Of a stretch of DNA of 64,000 bases, positions 23,014 through 32,597 are shown one piece after another (position 1 is the first letter of the stretch; the number at the start of each line of letters is the position of its first letter). This stretch comes from Planctomycetota bacterium. Its GTDB lineage: Bacteria; Planctomycetota; UBA8742; UBA2392. Position numbers and translations under genes: made by a program. The stretch spans positions 1,201,001-1,265,000 of the forward strand of contig JABTUE010000001.1 in the NCBI GenBank assembly GCA_015075515.1, read 5' to 3'. The notes beneath the pieces were generated by a model. It saw only the letters and a list, made by a program, of their open reading frames with translations, was not told where the DNA came from and searched no databases.

Positions 23014-24072
23014 CTAGAACAGGGCGCGGGTCTGGCCCGGCCGCGCAAACGCGTCGCGGTTCAGGGGCACGGGCTCAAGTGTGTCAAACCCGGCCTTGAG
23101 TCTTGCCACCTCGAACAACTGCACGATCGGGTCGGGCAGCAGCGAGCGTTCCTTCATGCGGTCGAAAAAGTTGCGCGGGTCGTCCAGCGACCCGCCGTAC
23201 ATGCGTTTGATCCGCCGCAGCACTTTGGCCTTGTGGCCGGGAAAATGGTCGCTCAGCCACTGTTCGAACAGCCCGCCGACGGCGCCGGGCAGTCGCACGG
23301 GAATCAGGTTGACGCGCGACGCGCCGCAGTCGCGGGCGCGCTGCACGATGCCGGGAATGTCCTGGTCGGTCAGTCCGGGGACAACCGGGGCCAGGTTGAC
23401 GGCGGTGCGCACGCCGGCGGCGGACAGGCGGGCCAGGGCTTCAAAGCGCCGGTCAATGGTGCTGGTGCGGGGTTCCATGCGGCGGCGGATTTCGTCGTCG
23501 AGCATGCCGATGGTGAAGGTGGCCGCGGCGGCGCCGTGGCGCGCCAGTTCGCCCAGCAGGTCAAGGTCGCGGCAGATCAGGGCGTTCTTGGTGATGAAGG
23601 CCACGGGGTTTCTGAACTCGGCAAAGACCTCAAGCACCGAGCGCGTGACACGCAGGCGGATTTCGACGGGCTGGTAGGGGTCGGTCACGCCGCTGAGCAC
23701 GACCGGGCTGGGCCGCCAGGAGGGTTTCAGAAATTCGGCGCGCAACAGCGCCGCGGCGTTGCGCTTGACGAAAATGCGGGTTTCAAAATCCAGCCCCGCG
23801 GACAGCCCCAGGTATTCGTGGTAGGGCCGGGCATAGCAGTAAATGCAACCGTGTTCACAGCCGCGGTAGGGGTTGAGGCCGAACTCGAACGGAAAATCCG
23901 GCGAGTCGTGGCGCGACAGGATGGTCTTTGTGTCGTCCCAGTAGTATTCGGTTTCAGGCGCGGGCTCAGACGGGTCAAAGCAGTCCGGGTCGTGGGCGAC
24001 GTGCACACGCTCGAAGCGGTTGGCCGGGTTGAGTGCCGTGCCGCGGCCGTGGATGGGTGGTGGCGCGTCCAT
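23014..24072 (-). CDS. PA0069-family radical SAM protein
   Basis: A 352-aa radical SAM enzyme. Its N-terminus, IHGRGTALNPANRFE, is characteristic of the PA0069/Rv2578c group, related to spore photoproduct lyase. The [4Fe-4S] motif is CEHGCIYC (CxxxCxxC, near residues 68-75) in NPYRGCEHGCIYCYARPYHEY. Later segments VVLSGVTDPYQPVE, RNPVAFITKNALI and VNLAPVVPGLTD fit the radical SAM barrel. SAM is cleaved to a 5'-deoxyadenosyl radical; the substrate is unknown. ATG 24072 begins MDAPPPIHGRG; the longer frame to 24123 has no start signals. It is convergent with xseA. Confidence 0.9.
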   Translation of the reverse strand: MDAPPPIHGRGTALNPANRFERVHVAHDPDCFDPSEPAPETEYYWDDTKTILSRHDSPDFPFEFGLNPYRGCEHGCIYCYARPYHEYLGLSAGLDFETRIFVKRNAAALLRAEFLKPSWRPSPVVLSGVTDPYQPVEIRLRVTRSVLEVFAEFRNPVAFITKNALICRDLDLLGELARHGAAAATFTIGMLDDEIRRRMEPRTSTIDRRFEALARLSAAGVRTAVNLAPVVPGLTDQDIPGIVQRARDCGASRVNLIPVRLPGAVGGLFEQWLSDHFPGHKAKVLRRIKRMYGGSLDDPRNFFDRMKERSLLPDPIVQLFEVARLKAGFDTLEPVPLNRDAFARPGQTRALF

Positions 24073-24106
24073 GCCCGAAGCATACCACGGGGTGCGACAA
24101 CCCGGT

Positions 24107-24958
24107 TCAGTCGTCCAGGTCAAGCCAGCCGTCGGTCAGGCGGCGACGCACGACGATTTCGATCTGCTGGCTCTGGCCCTGGCCGCGGCGGCCGCCGGCG
24201 AGGCGCAGCTCGCGCACCAGGTTGTGCCGGCGGTCGAACACAATCACGCCCGTCAGCGCCAGCACGGCGGTGCGTCCGCGCAGTTCGCCGCTGACCTGCC
24301 AGTCCAGGCTGATTTCGGCGCTTTCGGCGTCCAGTGCCGCCAGCACGCAGCGCAGTTCGTTTTTCTCGATGCGAAAGCCCACGGCCTCGATGAAGCGGTT
24401 GATGCCGGCCAGCGAACCTGCGTCAAGCTGCCAGCGGTCGCCGCGGCGCACGGCCGTCGCGGGCAGCAGCGCGTGCTCAAAGCCTTCCATGACAAAGGTC
24501 TGGCCGCCGATGCGCGCGTCGCCGGCGACCACGGTCGCGGTTACGCCGCCGTGGTGACGGCGCAGCTCCAGCGTGCAGCCGTGCAGTTCGCCCAGGCCTT
24601 CCTCGGGGGCGCCAAAGCCGCGGGTCAGGCGGGTCAGGCTCTGTTCATAGTTCACGCGCACGGCCATCAGCCGGCCGCGGTCGTCCACGGCCAGCACGCG
24701 GGTGTGGGTGATTTCTGATGCCTCGGTCAGGAAGCGTTCGGTTTCGGTGAGTTCCTCGACGCGCAGCGTGCGCGTGGTGCGAAAGCGCGCGCCGGCGGCA
24801 TGGGCCGGCTGCAGCAGCACCGCCGGTTCGACCCGGGGGGTGACGGGGGCGTTGTTGGCGGGCCGGGGCGTGTCGGGGCCGGCACGCGGGTTGCCGCAGG
24901 CGGCCAGCGCCAGCACGCCAAGGGCCGCAAGCCGGAGAATGGGCAAAGGGCGGCTCAT
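24107..24958 (-). CDS. Lipoprotein, unknown function
   Basis: A 283-aa protein with the lipobox ALAAC (Cys about residue 21), a Pro/Asn linker (TPRPANNAPVTPRV) and a beta-rich body (RFRTTRTLRVEELTETERFL, RLMAVRVNYEQSLTRL, LRCVLAALDAESAEISLDWQ split here, IVFDRRHNLVRELRL). The fold resembles the long antiparallel sheets of lipoprotein-carrier-like domains, but this is impression only. It lies 15 bp downstream of tldE on the same strand and is probably in that operon. Homologues may carry a DUF6263-type annotation; I cannot confirm it. Confidence 0.65.
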   Translation of the reverse strand: MSRPLPILRLAALGVLALAACGNPRAGPDTPRPANNAPVTPRVEPAVLLQPAHAAGARFRTTRTLRVEELTETERFLTEASEITHTRVLAVDDRGRLMAVRVNYEQSLTRLTRGFGAPEEGLGELHGCTLELRRHHGGVTATVVAGDARIGGQTFVMEGFEHALLPATAVRRGDRWQLDAGSLAGINRFIEAVGFRIEKNELRCVLAALDAESAEISLDWQVSGELRGRTAVLALTGVIVFDRRHNLVRELRLAGGRRGQGQSQQIEIVVRRRLTDGWLDLDD

Positions 24959-24973
24959 GCGTTGTGGGCGCGG

Positions 24974-26281
24974 TCAGCGCGCGCTGACCGGCACGGCGTC
25001 AAACAGCACCCAGGGCAGGTATTCGGTGCCCGTCCATTCGCGCTGGCGGCTGATGCCGAGGATGCGCGACTTGAGCAGGTCAAAGGTGTTCACGTTCAGC
25101 GCGGCGTTCTTGACGCGGCCGACGCGCCGGCCGTCGCGGATCAGATAGCCCAGCGAAATGTTGCCGCTGACCTGCCCGGCCAGAAAGTTGCTGGTGAAGG
25201 TGCCCAGCATCTGGGTGATGCACAGGCCGCCCTCGGCGCGGGCAAACAGGGCGTCCAGGTCGTCCGGCCCGGCGTCCATCACCACGTTGTGCAGACCGGG
25301 CATGGGCAGGCTGCTGACGCTGCGGGCGGCGTTGCCGGTGGGCTGCTGGTCCGACTGCCGGGCGGTAGACAGCGTGTGCACAAAGCCGCGCAGCACGCCG
25401 CGTTCGATGATCGCGCGCTTCTGCGTGGGCACGCCCTCGCCGTCGAACAGCCCACCGACGGGGCCGTCGGGGTGGTGCGGGTCGTCGGTGATGGTCACAC
25501 GCTCGTCAAACAGCTTTTCGCCCAGCGATTCGACAAAGCGGCTGGTCTTCTTGGCGATGTTCAGGCCGTTGATGGACACGGCAATCGGCATGAGTATGTC
25601 CGCCAGCGCCGTGGGGGCAAACAGCACCGGGTAGGTGCCGGCCTTCAGCGGCGCGGTCTTGCGCGCGATACGGAACTCTTCGGCGGTTTCGCGGGCGCCG
25701 CGCAGGATTTCGGATTCGTCCATCACGGCCCGGCCGCTGCGGGCGCGGTAGACCTGAAGGAAGTTGCCTTCTTCGGCGATCTTGGCGGTGGTGAACCAGC
25801 CGAAGCTGCTTTCGTTTTCCACGCATTCCTGGCCGGCGCTGGTGACCACGCGCGAACGCCCGACCCCGCCGCCGATGCTGCATTCGGCCATGGCCTCGGG
25901 ATCCACGGACTTGATCACGTCCTTGATGCGGTTGCCAAGCTGCACCAGCGTTTCAACGTTCAGGCTGCCGCAGCGTTCATCCACCACGCGCCTGTGCGGG
26001 CTGGTGGCGGGCCCGGCAAACCGGAACTCGTAGGGCTTGCCAAAGGGCGCCATGCGCAGCGCGGCCTCGGCCACCTGTTCGACCTCGTCGAACTTGCTGC
26101 TGTAGGAAAAGCCGATCTTGCCGTGTTTCACGGCGCGCACGGCCAGGCCCGAGTTTTCACTCTGGCGGATTTCGGTCAGGCGGTCGTTTTCAAACATGAC
26201 GCGCAGGCTGCGGCCTTCGCTGGTGAAGGTTTCGAAGGCGTCGGCGCTGCGGGTGAGTTTTTCAGTCGCGATGGGCGGCAT
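24974..26281 (-). CDS. pmbA: TldE/PmbA-family peptidase subunit
   Basis: A 435-aa protein of the TldD/PmbA (U62) family. TldD and TldE form a hexameric-type metalloprotease; TldD holds the metal and TldE is the non-catalytic partner. In E. coli the pair matures microcin B17 and degrades CcdA. Here the family shape is seen in RSLRVMFENDRLTEIRQSE at the N-terminus, SGLAVRAVKHGKIGFSYSSK, MAECSIGGGVGRSRVVTSAG, and the C-terminal half with GLFDGEGVPTQKRAIIERG, VSSLPMPGLHNVVMDAG and CITQMLGTFTSNFLAGQVSG. No HExxxH is present, which marks it as TldE rather than TldD. It lies 55 bp downstream of tldD. Confidence 0.88.
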   Translation of the reverse strand: MPPIATEKLTRSADAFETFTSEGRSLRVMFENDRLTEIRQSENSGLAVRAVKHGKIGFSYSSKFDEVEQVAEAALRMAPFGKPYEFRFAGPATSPHRRVVDERCGSLNVETLVQLGNRIKDVIKSVDPEAMAECSIGGGVGRSRVVTSAGQECVENESSFGWFTTAKIAEEGNFLQVYRARSGRAVMDESEILRGARETAEEFRIARKTAPLKAGTYPVLFAPTALADILMPIAVSINGLNIAKKTSRFVESLGEKLFDERVTITDDPHHPDGPVGGLFDGEGVPTQKRAIIERGVLRGFVHTLSTARQSDQQPTGNAARSVSSLPMPGLHNVVMDAGPDDLDALFARAEGGLCITQMLGTFTSNFLAGQVSGNISLGYLIRDGRRVGRVKNAALNVNTFDLLKSRILGISRQREWTGTEYLPWVLFDAVPVSAR

Positions 26282-26336
26282 GGGACTCCAGAAGAACGGT
26301 GTTGCGTGGCGGGATACTTCCTGCGTTCGGGCCGGC

Positions 26337-27710
26337 TTACCTTCCCCCGATCAGCACGTCCTTGATGCGGATGTGCGGGCTGCCGTGGCTGACGGGCAGG
26401 GGCATCTGGCCGGCCTTGCCGCAGCCGCCCGCGCCGTCCTGGACGGCATAGTCGCCGGCAATGCCGGTGATGTTGCGCAGGGTGTCGAACACGTTGCCGC
26501 CCAGAGTCACGTCGCGGACGCGTTCGGCCACCTTGCCGTCGCGGATCATGAACGCCTGTCCGGCGGTAAAGGTGAACAGTTCACCGTTGGTCTGGCCGCC
26601 GGCGGAATCCAGGGCGTAGATGCCCAGCTTGATGTCCTTGATCAGGTCGTGAAAGCTGCCGTGCGGCCCGTTGCCGATGCAGGTGTTGCGCATGCGCGGA
26701 ATGGGCGGATAGCGGTAACTGATGGCGCGGGCGTTGCCGGTGGGCTTTTCGTTCATGCGCCCGGCGGTTTCGCGCGAATGCAGGCGCCCGACCAGCACGC
26801 CCTCGCGGATCAGCCAGGTCTTTTCCGTGGGCACGCCTTCGTCGTCGTATTGCAGATAGCCGCGCAGGCCGGGATCAAGGCCGGTATCCCAGATGTTCAG
26901 GTAGCCTTCGCCGAAGCGGCGGCCGAGCTTGAGAATTTCCTGCATGCGCGGGTCGTCGGCGACGTTGTCGCCTTCGCTCAGGTGGCCGAAGGCCTCGTGC
27001 ACGAACACGCCCGCCAGGTTGGGGTCGCAGACCACGGTGTAGGCGCCGCCCTGCACGACCGGCGCGTCGGCGGTTTCCACGGCAGTCTGGGCGGCTTCTT
27101 CAAAGCGCACGCGCAGGTTGCGGTAGCGGTCAAAGCCGTCGCGGCCGCCCTCGCTGGTGGTGCCGCGGGCGGTGGTGCCGTTCTTGCGGCAGATGGCGGC
27201 CGCGCCCATGCCGCTGTCTGTTTCGTCGCGGTCAATCCAGGCGCCTTCGCTGTTGGCATAGCACAGGCGCGTGACCTTGTCGAAATAGCGCACGTTGGTG
27301 CTGGTCACGCCGGGCGTGCGCAGCATGGCGTCGTTGTAGGCGCCGAAGATGTCAATCTTTTCCTTCAGTGTCACGCGGCGCGGGTCCAGCCGCGTGTCCA
27401 GCCGCACTTCGGCCTGCACCGGCGCGGCCGGGGCCAGAATGCTGCGGTCTCTGGCATGGCGCGAGGCGGCACGGGCGTTGGCCACGGCCTCGCGCAGGCG
27501 CTGTTCCAGATCGGCCAGGTTGTTGAAGGTGACAAAGCCCCAGCAGCCGTCCACGGCAACGCGTACGTTGCCGCCGTACATGTGGGACTCCTGGACATTT
27601 TCAAGGTCCTTGCCGGTGTAGGCGATGCTGGTCTGCCAACTGTCTTCAAGCCGTATCTCGCAGTAATCGGCGCCGGACTTTCTGGCCAGCGACGTCAGCA
27701 AATCCTTCAT
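26337..27710 (-). CDS. tldD: TldD metalloprotease subunit
   Basis: A 457-aa catalytic subunit of the TldD/TldE protease. The zinc motif HEAFGH with EGDN after it lies near residue 237 in GVFVHEAFGHLSEGDNVADD, and the C-terminal metal/active-site region is GGCGKAGQMPLPVSHGSP. Other family segments are YAGKDLENVQ-type strand (AYTGKDLENVQESHMYGGNV), LQYDDEGVPTEKTWLIREG, and GNARAISYRYPPIPRMRN. It cleaves unfolded or modified peptides threaded into the enzyme cavity. ATG 27710 starts MKDLLTSLA; the longer frame to 27767 has no SD. tldD, tldE and the lipoprotein gene form a probable operon. Confidence 0.93.
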   Translation of the reverse strand: MKDLLTSLARKSGADYCEIRLEDSWQTSIAYTGKDLENVQESHMYGGNVRVAVDGCWGFVTFNNLADLEQRLREAVANARAASRHARDRSILAPAAPVQAEVRLDTRLDPRRVTLKEKIDIFGAYNDAMLRTPGVTSTNVRYFDKVTRLCYANSEGAWIDRDETDSGMGAAAICRKNGTTARGTTSEGGRDGFDRYRNLRVRFEEAAQTAVETADAPVVQGGAYTVVCDPNLAGVFVHEAFGHLSEGDNVADDPRMQEILKLGRRFGEGYLNIWDTGLDPGLRGYLQYDDEGVPTEKTWLIREGVLVGRLHSRETAGRMNEKPTGNARAISYRYPPIPRMRNTCIGNGPHGSFHDLIKDIKLGIYALDSAGGQTNGELFTFTAGQAFMIRDGKVAERVRDVTLGGNVFDTLRNITGIAGDYAVQDGAGGCGKAGQMPLPVSHGSPHIRIKDVLIGGR

Positions 27711-27865
27711 GCGGCGGCTCCGTAGGGGCCCAAGATCGTGAGGTGTCTTCCCGGTTGTGTGGCCCACACCAATGTGGACTATGCCACTCTAGAACGTACC
27801 GCCCATGGCGGCTACCTCCAGAAAAACCCGGGTTTGTGGCATGGGCGGCCTGTGCAAAGTGGCAT

Positions 27866-27890
27866 GGCCGGCGGCGCGGGGCCGCCGGCC
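27866..27890 (-). terminator. Hairpin after the 1100-aa repeat protein gene
   Basis: A perfect 10-bp GC stem (27866-27875 with 27881-27890) and a 5-nt loop, 18 nt past the stop of the upstream minus-strand gene and before tldD. On the minus strand it is followed by CACTTTGC rather than a full T-run, so efficiency is uncertain. Confidence 0.55.
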
Positions 27891-27908
27891 GGGCCGGGAG
27901 CGCCCGCA

Positions 27909-30900
27909 TCAACCGGCGACCAGCGTCTCGTTGCGCTCGATCTTCTTGCCCGGTTCGAACTCTACCGGCAGTTCGATTTCGGCAAAGCCCTGCACCTTGA
28001 CGCGCACCTTGGCCACGCCGGGGCCGATGTAGCGCGCGACCAGGGTGGGTTTTTCAGGGGCGCCGGCGCCGCTCCAGGCGTCAAAGGGGTTGGTGTGGCG
28101 CGTGATCTCGGCGCCCTGAGCGTCAAAGTACCGCACCTTGGCGTTGTCCAGTTGCTCCTGCGTGATCTCGCTGTTGGTGACAGTCAGGTGCAGTTCGGCC
28201 GCGGCGGTAAGGTCAACCTCGATTGCCGTCTGCTCGCCCTTGCTGATGACAACCCCGGCTTTTTCCAGGGTCAGGCAGCCCGCCGAAGACATGACCAGCG
28301 TGTAGGTGCCGGCCGGAATGGTGGGCAGGTCAATCACCGTGCCGGCCAGGCCCACAAAGAAGCCCGCGTTTTCGCTTTCCAGGTCCACGATCGCGCCCGC
28401 GGCGTCGCGCAACTGGGCCAGGCCGAAGTTCTGCTGGGCCACGGGCTTGCCCACGATCTGTTTGATCGTCACGCGCAGGCGGCCGCTGTTGTTGACCAGT
28501 TCCAGCGCAAGGCCGCTGAGGTCGCCCGACGACACGGCGACGTCCTGGCTGACCGAGCCCACGCCGGCCAGCGCGGCCGTTACGCGGTAATTGCCGGCCG
28601 GCACGTGATCGAACCGGAACAGGCCGTCGGCGCCGCACTGGGTTTCGGCGCGCAGCCATTGCGCGAATTGTTCGGGTGACGGGTCGTTCAGGCGCGTCAG
28701 CGACACACGCACGCTGGCGCGTTCCGACGGCGAGTTCGAGGGCGTGGTCACCTTGCCCGCCACGCCAAAACCCGCGAAGTCACGGCTGACATCCAGATCG
28801 CCGGGTTTGTCCACGGCAACGGTGACCATCGAGGACATGGTCTTGTCGGCGACACGGAAGTGCAGCACGTAGTTGCCGTTGACCACGTTGACCATCTCAA
28901 AGAACCCGGCCTCGTCCAGGCGGGCCTGTTTGAAGGAACTGGCCTTGTCGCCCGTGCCCAGCAGCATGACCTCGGAGAACTGGGGCCTGCCGTTGAGGGT
29001 GACGCGGCCGTGGATGCGCGCGGCGTCGGCCGAGCGCAGTTCAATGCGGAACTCGGTGGTCTGGCCGGGCTTGATGTTGACCCTGCGGCGGGTGAACAGT
29101 TCGGCCTCGGCGCCTTCCTTGTCGCGGGCGGTCATGACGTAGGCTTCGCCGGCGGGAACGTCGGCGATCAGGGCCACGCCGCTGGCGTCGGTTTCGGCCG
29201 AGGGCACAACCTCGCCGCCGCTGCCGCTGGTCCAGCCGCCCATGCCGGCGCGGGCCTCGACGCGCAGGTTGGCCACGGGCTGGCCGGCCTCGGTGACGGT
29301 TACGCGCAGGGTTCCGGGCGCGGGCAGGCGCAGGTCGCCCACGTTGAGGTCGCCGGTTTCAACCTTAAGGTCGTCCACGGAAACGCCGCGCCCCGTGCCC
29401 GCAAACGCCATCAGCAGGTACGTGCCGGGCGGTACGTTGGACAGCAAGAACGTGCCGTCAGAGACGGCGGTGGCCTGCACGCCGCGTTCGCCGAACCAGC
29501 GCATCTGGCCCGGCTGCATCTTGTGAATGTTGTAGGCCGGGTCGTCATGCGACACCACGCCGACCAGGGCGCCGGCGGCGGGCGCGCCGTCGGGCAGAAG
29601 CACGCGGCCGGTGATGCTGACGCCGCGGTGGATACGCAGCACCAGCGGCGCCATGCCGGCGGCCAGCTTCACGTCGTGGCGGGCCGAGGCAAAGCCGGAG
29701 GCGGAAACCACGGCGCGGGCTTCACACTCGATCAGGCCGCCGATGGTGAACGAACCGTTGGAGGCGGTCTGGGCGGTGCCCAGTTGCGTGCCCGGCGGCT
29801 CCCAGCCGAAGCCGGTGGCGGCGCCGCGTTCCGACAGCATGACTGTGGCGCCGGCCACGGGTTTGCCCTCGGCGTCCACGACCGTGCCGGAAACGGCAAA
29901 GCCGCGACCCAGACGGATGGTGCCGGCATCCACGCGCTGGCCGGATTCGGTGATGAAGTTGGGACGAAAGACGGGCGCATAGCCCTCGGCCTGGGTCTTC
30001 AGCGTGTACTGGCCGGCGGCCACGCCGGGGAGGATGAAGCTGCCGTCTTCGCCGGAGCGGCCGGAATGCTGGGCAAAGCGCATGAACTGGCTGGTGGTTT
30101 CCAGTTCGATTGCGGCGCCCTTGATGCCCTGGCCGGTTTCGGCGTCCACGACGCGGCCGACAACCGTGGCCGCGGGCAGCAGCGGGATGTCACCGACGCT
30201 GGTTTCGCCGCCCTTGCTCAGGTCCACGCGGCGGCCGTTGCGCCAGGGCGTGTCGGGCGAATAGCCGTCGGCGCTGGCCGAAACCGTGTACACGCCGGCG
30301 CCCAGGTCCATCACGGAAAAATAGCCGTCTTTGTCCGTCGTGGTGTTGCGGGGCGCCGTCCAGCCGTCGGTGCCGGCGTCGCTTTGAAAGATCTGCACGT
30401 TGGCTCCGGCAATGCCGGCGCGTGACACGGCGTCAATCACGCGACCTGACAGCGCGGCCGGAATCGCCAGCGACAGGTTGACCGCCAGGTCGTCCTGGCT
30501 GAACTCGCCCACATACAGCGCGCCCGAGCGCGCCGGCGCATAGCCGGCCATGCGGCCGACCACCACCACGTACTCGGAGCCGCCCCAGCGGGTCCAGCCC
30601 TCGTCGGGCCGAACGGCCCGGTCGCCCCCGGCGTCCTTTTCGTCGGGCGGCGGAACGCGGCGGGTGACCTTGATCTTCAACACGAACTCGCCCATGCCGT
30701 CGGAAAAGGTGCTGCCTTCGATACGGCTTTCCGGCGCGGCCGGGCGCGGCATGCCGCTGTGTTCGTCCCGGCCCCATTCGTTGCGGTTGGCCTCGGCGGT
30801 AATCGCCGCGCCCGCGGCGGGGCGCCCGTCGGACTTGTAGACAATGCGGCCCTTGATGGTGTGTTCGGTGGAACGCTCGACCCATTTGGACATGTCGGGT

Positions 30901-31211
30901 GCCGGCTCCGGCCCGGGTTCCGGTTTGACCACAGGGCCGGGGCCCGGGCCGGGCTCATTGCCCGCGGGTGTGCGGCGAACTTCGGAGTCGTCGGGCCGGT
31001 CCGACGCGCGATTGTCGGGTCGCGTGACCGGCGCGTCGTTGGCGCGGGCGGGGTTGTCAGGCCGGGGGGCGTTGGCCGCCGGTTCGTTGTCGGCGCGGCC
31101 GGTGCTGTTGCGGGCGGGGGGATCGGACGGAATCAGGAAGTAGCCGACGGTGACCCCGCCGGCCAGCAGAAACAGGATCAGGACAATCAACAGCAGACGC
31201 TGGTTGCGCAT
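27909..31211 (-). CDS. Carboxypeptidase-regulatory-like repeat protein, membrane-anchored
   Basis: An 1100-aa protein with an N-terminal TM anchor (LLLIVLILFLLAGGVTVGYF), a long Pro/Asn/Asp-rich linker (residues about 30-105) and then many beta-sandwich repeats of the carboxypeptidase-regulatory-like (transthyretin-like) type. Repeats are visible as IKGRIVYKSDGRPAAGAAI, LSGRVIDAVSRAGIAGANV, VVGRVVDAETGQGIKGAAI, VSGTVVDAEGKPVAGATV and ITGRVLLPDGAPAAGALV, each followed by a strand with DGxF and GxYxL (PPGTYLLMAFA, PAGTYTLVMSS). No peptidase domain is present. Such arrays are common on planctomycete surfaces and probably mediate protein or carbohydrate contacts. ATG 31211 is chosen at the head of the TM segment. 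Confidence 0.85.
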   Translation of the reverse strand: MRNQRLLLIVLILFLLAGGVTVGYFLIPSDPPARNSTGRADNEPAANAPRPDNPARANDAPVTRPDNRASDRPDDSEVRRTPAGNEPGPGPGPVVKPEPGPEPAPDMSKWVERSTEHTIKGRIVYKSDGRPAAGAAITAEANRNEWGRDEHSGMPRPAAPESRIEGSTFSDGMGEFVLKIKVTRRVPPPDEKDAGGDRAVRPDEGWTRWGGSEYVVVVGRMAGYAPARSGALYVGEFSQDDLAVNLSLAIPAALSGRVIDAVSRAGIAGANVQIFQSDAGTDGWTAPRNTTTDKDGYFSVMDLGAGVYTVSASADGYSPDTPWRNGRRVDLSKGGETSVGDIPLLPAATVVGRVVDAETGQGIKGAAIELETTSQFMRFAQHSGRSGEDGSFILPGVAAGQYTLKTQAEGYAPVFRPNFITESGQRVDAGTIRLGRGFAVSGTVVDAEGKPVAGATVMLSERGAATGFGWEPPGTQLGTAQTASNGSFTIGGLIECEARAVVSASGFASARHDVKLAAGMAPLVLRIHRGVSITGRVLLPDGAPAAGALVGVVSHDDPAYNIHKMQPGQMRWFGERGVQATAVSDGTFLLSNVPPGTYLLMAFAGTGRGVSVDDLKVETGDLNVGDLRLPAPGTLRVTVTEAGQPVANLRVEARAGMGGWTSGSGGEVVPSAETDASGVALIADVPAGEAYVMTARDKEGAEAELFTRRRVNIKPGQTTEFRIELRSADAARIHGRVTLNGRPQFSEVMLLGTGDKASSFKQARLDEAGFFEMVNVVNGNYVLHFRVADKTMSSMVTVAVDKPGDLDVSRDFAGFGVAGKVTTPSNSPSERASVRVSLTRLNDPSPEQFAQWLRAETQCGADGLFRFDHVPAGNYRVTAALAGVGSVSQDVAVSSGDLSGLALELVNNSGRLRVTIKQIVGKPVAQQNFGLAQLRDAAGAIVDLESENAGFFVGLAGTVIDLPTIPAGTYTLVMSSAGCLTLEKAGVVISKGEQTAIEVDLTAAAELHLTVTNSEITQEQLDNAKVRYFDAQGAEITRHTNPFDAWSGAGAPEKPTLVARYIGPGVAKVRVKVQGFAEIELPVEFEPGKKIERNETLVAG

Positions 31212-31323
31212 GGTTGCTCCGCACCGGAACTGCAAAGGATATCCATAGTACGGAAAACGACCCGCCGCCGTTGCAAACGGATTCAAGTTTTATCACGCGC
31301 GCAAGTGGTGGTTGCAGAGAGTG

Positions 31324-32547
31324 TTAGGCGATCACCAGGCGGTAAAAATGGCGTTTGCCCACCTTCAGTACCCGGCCTTGCAGGTCGGGGCTGGTCAGGG
31401 TGGCGTTGGCGTCCTTGAGTACAAACTCGTCGCCGGTGTCGGGCTGGATCAGTCTGGCGCCGCCCTGCTGGATCAGCCGGCGGGCTTCGGTGCCGCTGAC
31501 GCCGTGGGCGTCGCGCACCAGGGCGTGGGCGGCCATGCCGCCGCCGGCCAATGTGACGGTGCGGTCAGGGATGTCGGCGGGCAGTTCGCCACGGCTGAAG
31601 GTGCCGACAAAATGCTCGCGCGCGGATGCCGCGGCGGCGGGCCCGTGCAGCTCGGCGGTGATCAGGTGGGCCAGGGCCAGTTTGGCCTCGCGCGGATGGG
31701 TGCGCGCGGGGTCAAGCAGTGCGGCCAGGCGGTCTTCAGGCTCGCGGGTAAGCTGGGTGAACCACTGGGGCATCAGGCGGTCGGGGATGGACATGACCTT
31801 GCCGAACATGTCGTTGGGTTCGTCGCGCAGCCCGATGGCGTTGCCCAGGCTCTTGGACATTTTCTGGTCGCCGTCCAGCCCGGGGATGATCGGGCCGGTG
31901 ATGCAGACCTGTGGCTTCTGGCCCTGCTGTTCCTGCAGCCTGCGGCCCATGAGCAGGTTGAAAAGCTGGTCGGTGCCGCCCAGTTCGATGTCGGCCTTGA
32001 TCATCACGCTGTCCCAGCCCTGCATCAGCGGATAGACGAACTCGTGCAGGCTGATCGGCTGTTCCTTGTCAAAGCGGGCGTGGAAGTCTTCGCGTTCGAG
32101 CATCTGGCTGACGGTGGCGCGGGCGCACAGGCGCAGCACGTCCATGAAGGACATGCCGGCGAACCATTCTCCGTTGCGGCGGATTTCAAGGCGCGACAGG
32201 TCCAGCACCTTGCCGGCCTGGTCCAGGTAGGTCTGCGCGTTGCGTTCGACTTCTTCGTGGGTGAGCTGGGGGCGGGTTTTGTTCTTGCCGCTGGGGTCGC
32301 CGACCATGGCGGTGTAATCGCCGATGATCAGCACGGCGTGGTGGCCGGCGTCCTGAAAGGCGCGCAGGCGGCGCATCTGCACGGTGTGGCCCAGGTGCAG
32401 ATCCGGCGAACTGGGGTCAACGCCCAGCTTGACGCGCAGCGGTCGCCGGGCGCGCAGCAGTTCAACCAGCTCGCGGCGGTCCAGAACGTCAACCGCCCCG
32501 CGCAGCAGGGTCTTGAGCTGGTCATCCACGGACGGAAACAACGACAT
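31324..32547 (-). CDS. tyrS: Tyrosyl-tRNA synthetase
   Basis: A 407-aa class I synthetase that charges tRNA-Tyr. The HIGH motif is HLGH (about residue 52, DPSSPDLHLGHTVQMRRL), followed by VLIIGDYTAMVGDPSG; the tyrosine/ATP site segment is IELGGTDQLFNLLMGR and the KMSKS motif is intact (GDQKMSKSLGNAI, about residue 228). A C-terminal S4 RNA-binding domain is present (VSGTEARRLIQQGGARLI). The form resembles TyrZ-type enzymes rather than E. coli TyrS. No T-box leader is recognised upstream. Confidence 0.96.
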   Translation of the reverse strand: MSLFPSVDDQLKTLLRGAVDVLDRRELVELLRARRPLRVKLGVDPSSPDLHLGHTVQMRRLRAFQDAGHHAVLIIGDYTAMVGDPSGKNKTRPQLTHEEVERNAQTYLDQAGKVLDLSRLEIRRNGEWFAGMSFMDVLRLCARATVSQMLEREDFHARFDKEQPISLHEFVYPLMQGWDSVMIKADIELGGTDQLFNLLMGRRLQEQQGQKPQVCITGPIIPGLDGDQKMSKSLGNAIGLRDEPNDMFGKVMSIPDRLMPQWFTQLTREPEDRLAALLDPARTHPREAKLALAHLITAELHGPAAAASAREHFVGTFSRGELPADIPDRTVTLAGGGMAAHALVRDAHGVSGTEARRLIQQGGARLIQPDTGDEFVLKDANATLTSPDLQGRVLKVGKRHFYRLVIA

Positions 32548-32597
32548 GGGGCGCGAAGTCTAGTTTCCGCGCGCGTGACGGGAACCGGGCTGCAGGG

